Shown here piece by piece: positions 61,046 through 64,000 of a stretch of 64,000 nt of DNA. Origin of the DNA: Brevibacillus dissolubilis (GTDB lineage: Bacteria > Bacillota > Bacilli > Brevibacillales > Brevibacillaceae); the NCBI RefSeq assembly GCF_006170445.1, contig NZ_VCNA01000003.1, positions 1 through 64,000 of the forward strand, given 5' to 3'. Under the pieces are notes generated by a model. It saw nothing but the letters and a program-made list of their open reading frames with translations. It had not been told where the DNA came from and searched no databases. Within the stretch, counting starts at the first letter, position 1, and each line of letters opens with the position of its first letter. A program made the translations under genes and the position numbers.

Positions 61046-63037
61046 TTATTCAAAATGACTGGCTGGTTGCTCTTGATCCCCTACTGCAATCCATTGCAGG
61101 AACCCGTGGAACTCATCCCCTGCCTCCGGTCTGCTGACGGTGAGAATGGCAGTATCTTCTGTCTTGTCTTGAAGCGATACAGCGCAGTTGGGGTGGTTGC
61201 TCATGGCGACGATCACATACTGTCGGTTGGCAAAAAGCGTCTCCAATAGTACCGTAACCTCGATCTGCTTCTCATCTGGACCAAACTGAAACGCTGTGGA
61301 ACCAATCTGCTGTATACGCGGGGCATCGCTTTGGGTGGATTGAATAGGTGAGAAAGCGAGTTTGTCAATCGTGATGGATTGGTCGGCGAGGTGCTCGGCC
61401 GTTACTGCCTTCGGAGCGATTTTATCCTTGGTGACCGCTTGGTTTTGTAGCTTTTCACTGCTGACCGCCTGATTTTGCAAATGCTGACGCTTGATGACCT
61501 CTGGAACCAGCTTTTGAGTGGTGACAGACATGTCGGCCAATTTATGTGAGGTAATGGAGAGATCGGCCAATTTGACAGTGGTTACGCTTTGATCGGTTAA
61601 TTTGTCTGTCGTAACAGATTCATTAGCGAGCTTGGCGGAATTGATTGCATGGTCGGCGAGGTGCTGGCTGGTCACAAGGTATTCGTTGAGGTGCTGGGAC
61701 TGGATGGCCCCCTCTTTGATATGCTGGGAGTTAACCGAGGATGTCGCCAGCTTTTCTGGAGTGATGGCGGAGTCTTCAATATGTTCGGTGTGGATTGATT
61801 CTGCAACGATATGATGACTGAAGATGCTGTTCTGGGAAAGTTTCTCCGATGTGATCGAATAATCAGCAAGCTTGGAAGTAGTCACCTGCTGGTCACCGAT
61901 TTTTTTGGAGGTGATCAGATAATCGTGGAGGTGGCGGGTCTGAACGGAAAATGGCTGCAGGTGCAAATCCCCCACTGCATCCTTGGCCAGCTTAGAGGAG
62001 TGAACCGCTTGATCATGCAAATGCTCGCTGAGTACAGATCCCTTGCCTAGTTTTTCTTCTGTGATGGCACCATCCCGTAGGTGTTTGGTGTCTACAACGT
62101 CATCTGCAATATGTTCTCCCAAAACGCTTTTTGGGGCGATATTTTTACTAAGTACGGATTTTTCAGTCAGATGGCGGTTGTGAATCGCAGCCGGTTGGAT
62201 ATGATCGGCATGGATACTATCATTCGAAATTTTGCTGGCTGTTACTGAATCGTCTTGGATCTTCACGTTGGTGATTGCACCGTCGATGATTTTGGCCGTG
62301 TTGATCACATAGTTGGCCAGGTCTGCCGTCTGAATCGTACCGTTTTTGATTTTGTCAGACGTGATCGATTGATCCATCAAAAGCTCGGTTGTGATGGATT
62401 GATGGTGCAGGTGCTTGGTCTGGATAGAGCCTTCGGCGATCTTGATGGAATCGATTGTTTTATCCGCCAGCTTGTCGGAAGTGATACTGTTGTCCATCAG
62501 CTTGCGTCCGGAGATTGAGTAGTCTTGAATTTTATCACCGGCGACGGAGTTGTTGACGATGTGGTGATCGCGGACTTGAGCGGGTGCAATTTTACTTGCG
62601 GTGACACTGTTCTCAGCCAGCTTGCTGTTGTCGACGGCATAATCCTTGAGCAGCTCTGTCTCGATCGTTGCGGGCTTGATTTTGCTGGCGTCGATCGCGC
62701 GGTTGGCGATTTTTTCGTTCGTAACAGCTTGGTCGTTCAAGTCATCGGTATAGATGGATTGGTCAAGGTCACTGGAGCGAAGTTCCTTAAAGGTTTTGAT
62801 AAAGCTTTTCTGGTTGGATGTGATACTTTCTTTGGGTACCGATTTAAGCGGTGGGAATTGGGCTACCTTTTTGGTCGTTGGTTTGCGTCGGGTGCGGGGA
62901 ACGACTGCTTGTGGCTCTGCGTGGGACAGCTCCTCCATCCACTCGGGACTCAAGGTCTCATCAAGGAGGAAGAGTTCTTCAAACGAGCTGATGCTCTTTT
63001 TTGCTTTGGTCGTCCGCTTTCGGTTTTGTTTTGCCAT
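61046..63037 (-). CDS. decapeptide-repeat protein with WIAG-type C-terminal domain
   Basis: A 663-residue protein. Residues 1-91 are basic and then acidic (MAKQNRKRTTKAKKS..., ELFLLDETLSPEWMEELSH). Residues 92-561 are 47 uninterrupted 10-residue repeats of the pattern x-x-S/A-I/V-T/x-S/T-x-K/H-L/I-x (for example DQSITSDKIK, DYSITSEKLS, DLSITSHKLA). Residues 562-663 form a beta-rich tail ending FLQWIAVGDQEQ, resembling the WIAG-tail domain of Bacillales. Such repeats fold as a stiff beta-solenoid, as in phage tail spikes. No signal peptide. The start at 63037 has GAAGGAAGG. Spore-surface or tail-like fibre is a guess. Confidence 0.8.
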   Translation of the reverse strand: MAKQNRKRTTKAKKSISSFEELFLLDETLSPEWMEELSHAEPQAVVPRTRRKPTTKKVAQFPPLKSVPKESITSNQKSFIKTFKELRSSDLDQSIYTDDLNDQAVTNEKIANRAIDASKIKPATIETELLKDYAVDNSKLAENSVTASKIAPAQVRDHHIVNNSVAGDKIQDYSISGRKLMDNSITSDKLADKTIDSIKIAEGSIQTKHLHHQSITTELLMDQSITSDKIKNGTIQTADLANYVINTAKIIDGAITNVKIQDDSVTASKISNDSIHADHIQPAAIHNRHLTEKSVLSKNIAPKSVLGEHIADDVVDTKHLRDGAITEEKLGKGSVLSEHLHDQAVHSSKLAKDAVGDLHLQPFSVQTRHLHDYLITSKKIGDQQVTTSKLADYSITSEKLSQNSIFSHHIVAESIHTEHIEDSAITPEKLATSSVNSQHIKEGAIQSQHLNEYLVTSQHLADHAINSAKLANESVTTDKLTDQSVTTVKLADLSITSHKLADMSVTTQKLVPEVIKRQHLQNQAVSSEKLQNQAVTKDKIAPKAVTAEHLADQSITIDKLAFSPIQSTQSDAPRIQQIGSTAFQFGPDEKQIEVTVLLETLFANRQYVIVAMSNHPNCAVSLQDKTEDTAILTVSRPEAGDEFHGFLQWIAVGDQEQPASHFE

Positions 63038-63216
63038 TGCGAATCCTTCCTTCTGCATGATTTCCATTTGGTGTCAGTGGCAGGATATTCATCTATAGGC
63101 ATCCGCGGCACTTGTCTGCCTGTAATTGGGCGCGACAAATCATACCACGCATGTCACACCCGTTTACAGCCAACAATGTAGGCATCAAGCCAAAACTTCT
63201 AATGGGTGATATGCAT

Positions 63217-63603
63217 ATGAGCACGAGTAAAACGTTCGGGCAGTTCTTATCCGACGTCCGCAAAAAAAGCGGCTACGCTTCACCTAAAGACCTCGCTGTC
63301 AAAGCCGGGATTTCCTTCACCGATTATACAAAGTATGAATTTGACGAAGAACGACCGCCTGTTGAGGCCTTGATGGCAATCTCTCCCCTGCTCTCTGGCA
63401 CGTCACTTGCCGAGTTGAAGGAACGGGCTGGGTTTGTGGATCTGACACAGGAACAGGTACCGACACAGATTCCACGAAGCAAACGATTGCGTGATCTGGT
63501 GGCGCGGATTGAAGAGCTGTCTGATGATCAATTGGATGAGTTGCATCTCTATGTAGGATTTTTGGTGGTGCAGCAGGAGATTAGTCGGATTAAGATGATG
63601 TAG
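63217..63603 (+). CDS. XRE family regulator (128 residues)
   Basis: HTH at about 4-60 (TFGQFLSDVRKKSGYASPKDLAVKAGISFTDYTKYEFDEERPP) and a C-terminal helical part with LRDLVARIEELSDDQLDELHLYVGFLVVQQEI. The start at 63217 has GGGTGA 7 bases upstream. It is divergent from the decapeptide-repeat gene and could control it. Followed directly by inverted repeat D. Confidence 0.85.
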   Translation: MSTSKTFGQFLSDVRKKSGYASPKDLAVKAGISFTDYTKYEFDEERPPVEALMAISPLLSGTSLAELKERAGFVDLTQEQVPTQIPRSKRLRDLVARIEELSDDQLDELHLYVGFLVVQQEISRIKMM

Positions 63604-63621
63604 GCTGTGCTTGGGTGCGGA

Positions 63622-63847
63622 GAGGCAGCGGTTGGTCAGGGGAGTGCCTCTGGAACTTTCCTTCAAAGAAGAATGGGCTGGCCGCTGCGTAAGAAAAAAG
63701 AACGGGATCGGGGCAAAAAGTTTCGGGAAGTGGGTTCAAACGAAGGAGTTTGCCCCTGGGTGGATTCAGGGAAATTGGCCGTTCTTTTTTCTTACTTCGC
63801 TGGGTGGGAAGGTTCAAGGAGGCTCTCCCCTGACCAACCGCCACCTC
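63622..63847. repeat. long inverted repeat D
   Basis: Outer arms CGGTTGGTCAGGGGAG (63629-63644) and CTCCCCTGACCAACCG (63825-63840), extended by GAGG/CCTC; inner arms GTAAGAAAAAAGAACGG (63689-63705) and CCGTTCTTTTTTCTTAC (63779-63795); core GGGGCAAA (63710-63717) and TTTGCCCC (63749-63756). About 226 bases, starting 18 bases after the XRE stop codon. No gene. Same architecture as element C. Confidence 0.8.
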
Positions 63848-63900
63848 TCGACCAAGTGTGGTGGATGGGATGGAAAAGAAAAAAACCAAGATGATGATTT

Positions 63901-63937
63901 GAGGTGCATCGGGGAGTTGACCGGTGCACCTTTTGGT
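63901..63937 (+). terminator. hairpin terminator near the window end
   Basis: AGGTGCA and TGCACCT stem (GGGGAGTTGACCGG loop) followed by TTTTGGTT. No gene is seen in 63938-64000. Confidence 0.5.
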
Positions 63938-64000
63938 TGTATGGCGATTTCACTATAGGGAAGCTTTTATGTGTACGCTATTAATGCTTTCTCAAAGCGC

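Overview
The window is a chromosomal stretch of a low-to-mid GC, endospore-forming-type Firmicute. The evidence is strong AGGAGG ribosome binding sites, TTG and GTG starts, a DnaD primosome protein, the aspB-asnS-dnaD gene order of Bacillales, a SwrC-type RND pump, a Bacillus-type class D beta-lactamase and intrinsic terminators after most genes. The gene content suggests a member of the Bacillales near Tumebacillus/Brevibacillus/Paenibacillus. The genus is an inference from gene content only.

Layout. 1-0.83 kb: a tRNA operon on the minus strand (Glu, Val, initiator Met, Asp, Phe, Thr and a cut Tyr) behind two tandem promoter modules. 1-7.2 kb: an accessory region with a secreted pectate lyase, a two-gene operon of a jasmonate-induced-protein-like protein plus a glycine-zipper membrane-active protein, a PLP lyase and a secreted bulb-type lectin. 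7.5-19.4 kb: regulators and resistance functions, namely an ArsR-SRPBCC/TfoX pair, an acetyltransferase, an MFS exporter with small hypotheticals, two TetR regulators sharing an operator motif, an OXA-type beta-lactamase and a HlyD/ABC-2 exporter. 19.5-24.6 kb: thiol redox proteins, a LysR regulator divergent from leuCD, and small Rieske and CDGSH iron-sulfur proteins. 24.7-35.3 kb: cupin, acetyltransferases, a MEMO-AMMECR1 fusion, a large TPR protein, a probable beta-prism repeat protein and an acyl-CoA synthetase.

35.5-38.8 kb: an XRE-TPR regulator of the RRNPP type whose stop codon overlaps the start of a small exported peptide gene, followed by a second, shorter XRE-TPR regulator. 39-41.2 kb: YajQ, an oxidoreductase and a lipoprotein. 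41.3-44.1 kb: a five-gene operon that starts with a 35-residue glycine-rich peptide and continues with a hypothetical protein, a YgiB-like lipoprotein ending in Gly-Gly, a glutathionylspermidine-synthase-like ATP-grasp ligase and a DUF350 membrane protein. 44.2-49.8 kb: RND efflux pump, its adaptor and a SEDS protein. 50.4-55.7 kb: PepF, UDP-glucose dehydrogenase, a glycosyltransferase and a coiled-coil protein. 55.8-60.8 kb: dnaD, asnS, a Nudix hydrolase and aspB. 61-63.6 kb: a protein of 47 decapeptide repeats and an XRE regulator.

The most unusual structures are four long inverted repeats (49.84-50.01, 50.22-50.32, 58.14-58.40 and 63.62-63.85 kb). They share a GGGGCAAA/TTTGCCCC box or a common loop, so they look like one repeat family. 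Other items of note are the quorum-sensing-like peptide gene with a +1 frame break, the amidoligase operon with Gly-Gly-ended candidate substrates, the possible binary toxin operon, a 215-base polypyrimidine microsatellite and the decapeptide-repeat protein. No IS element, CRISPR array, rRNA or prophage was seen.
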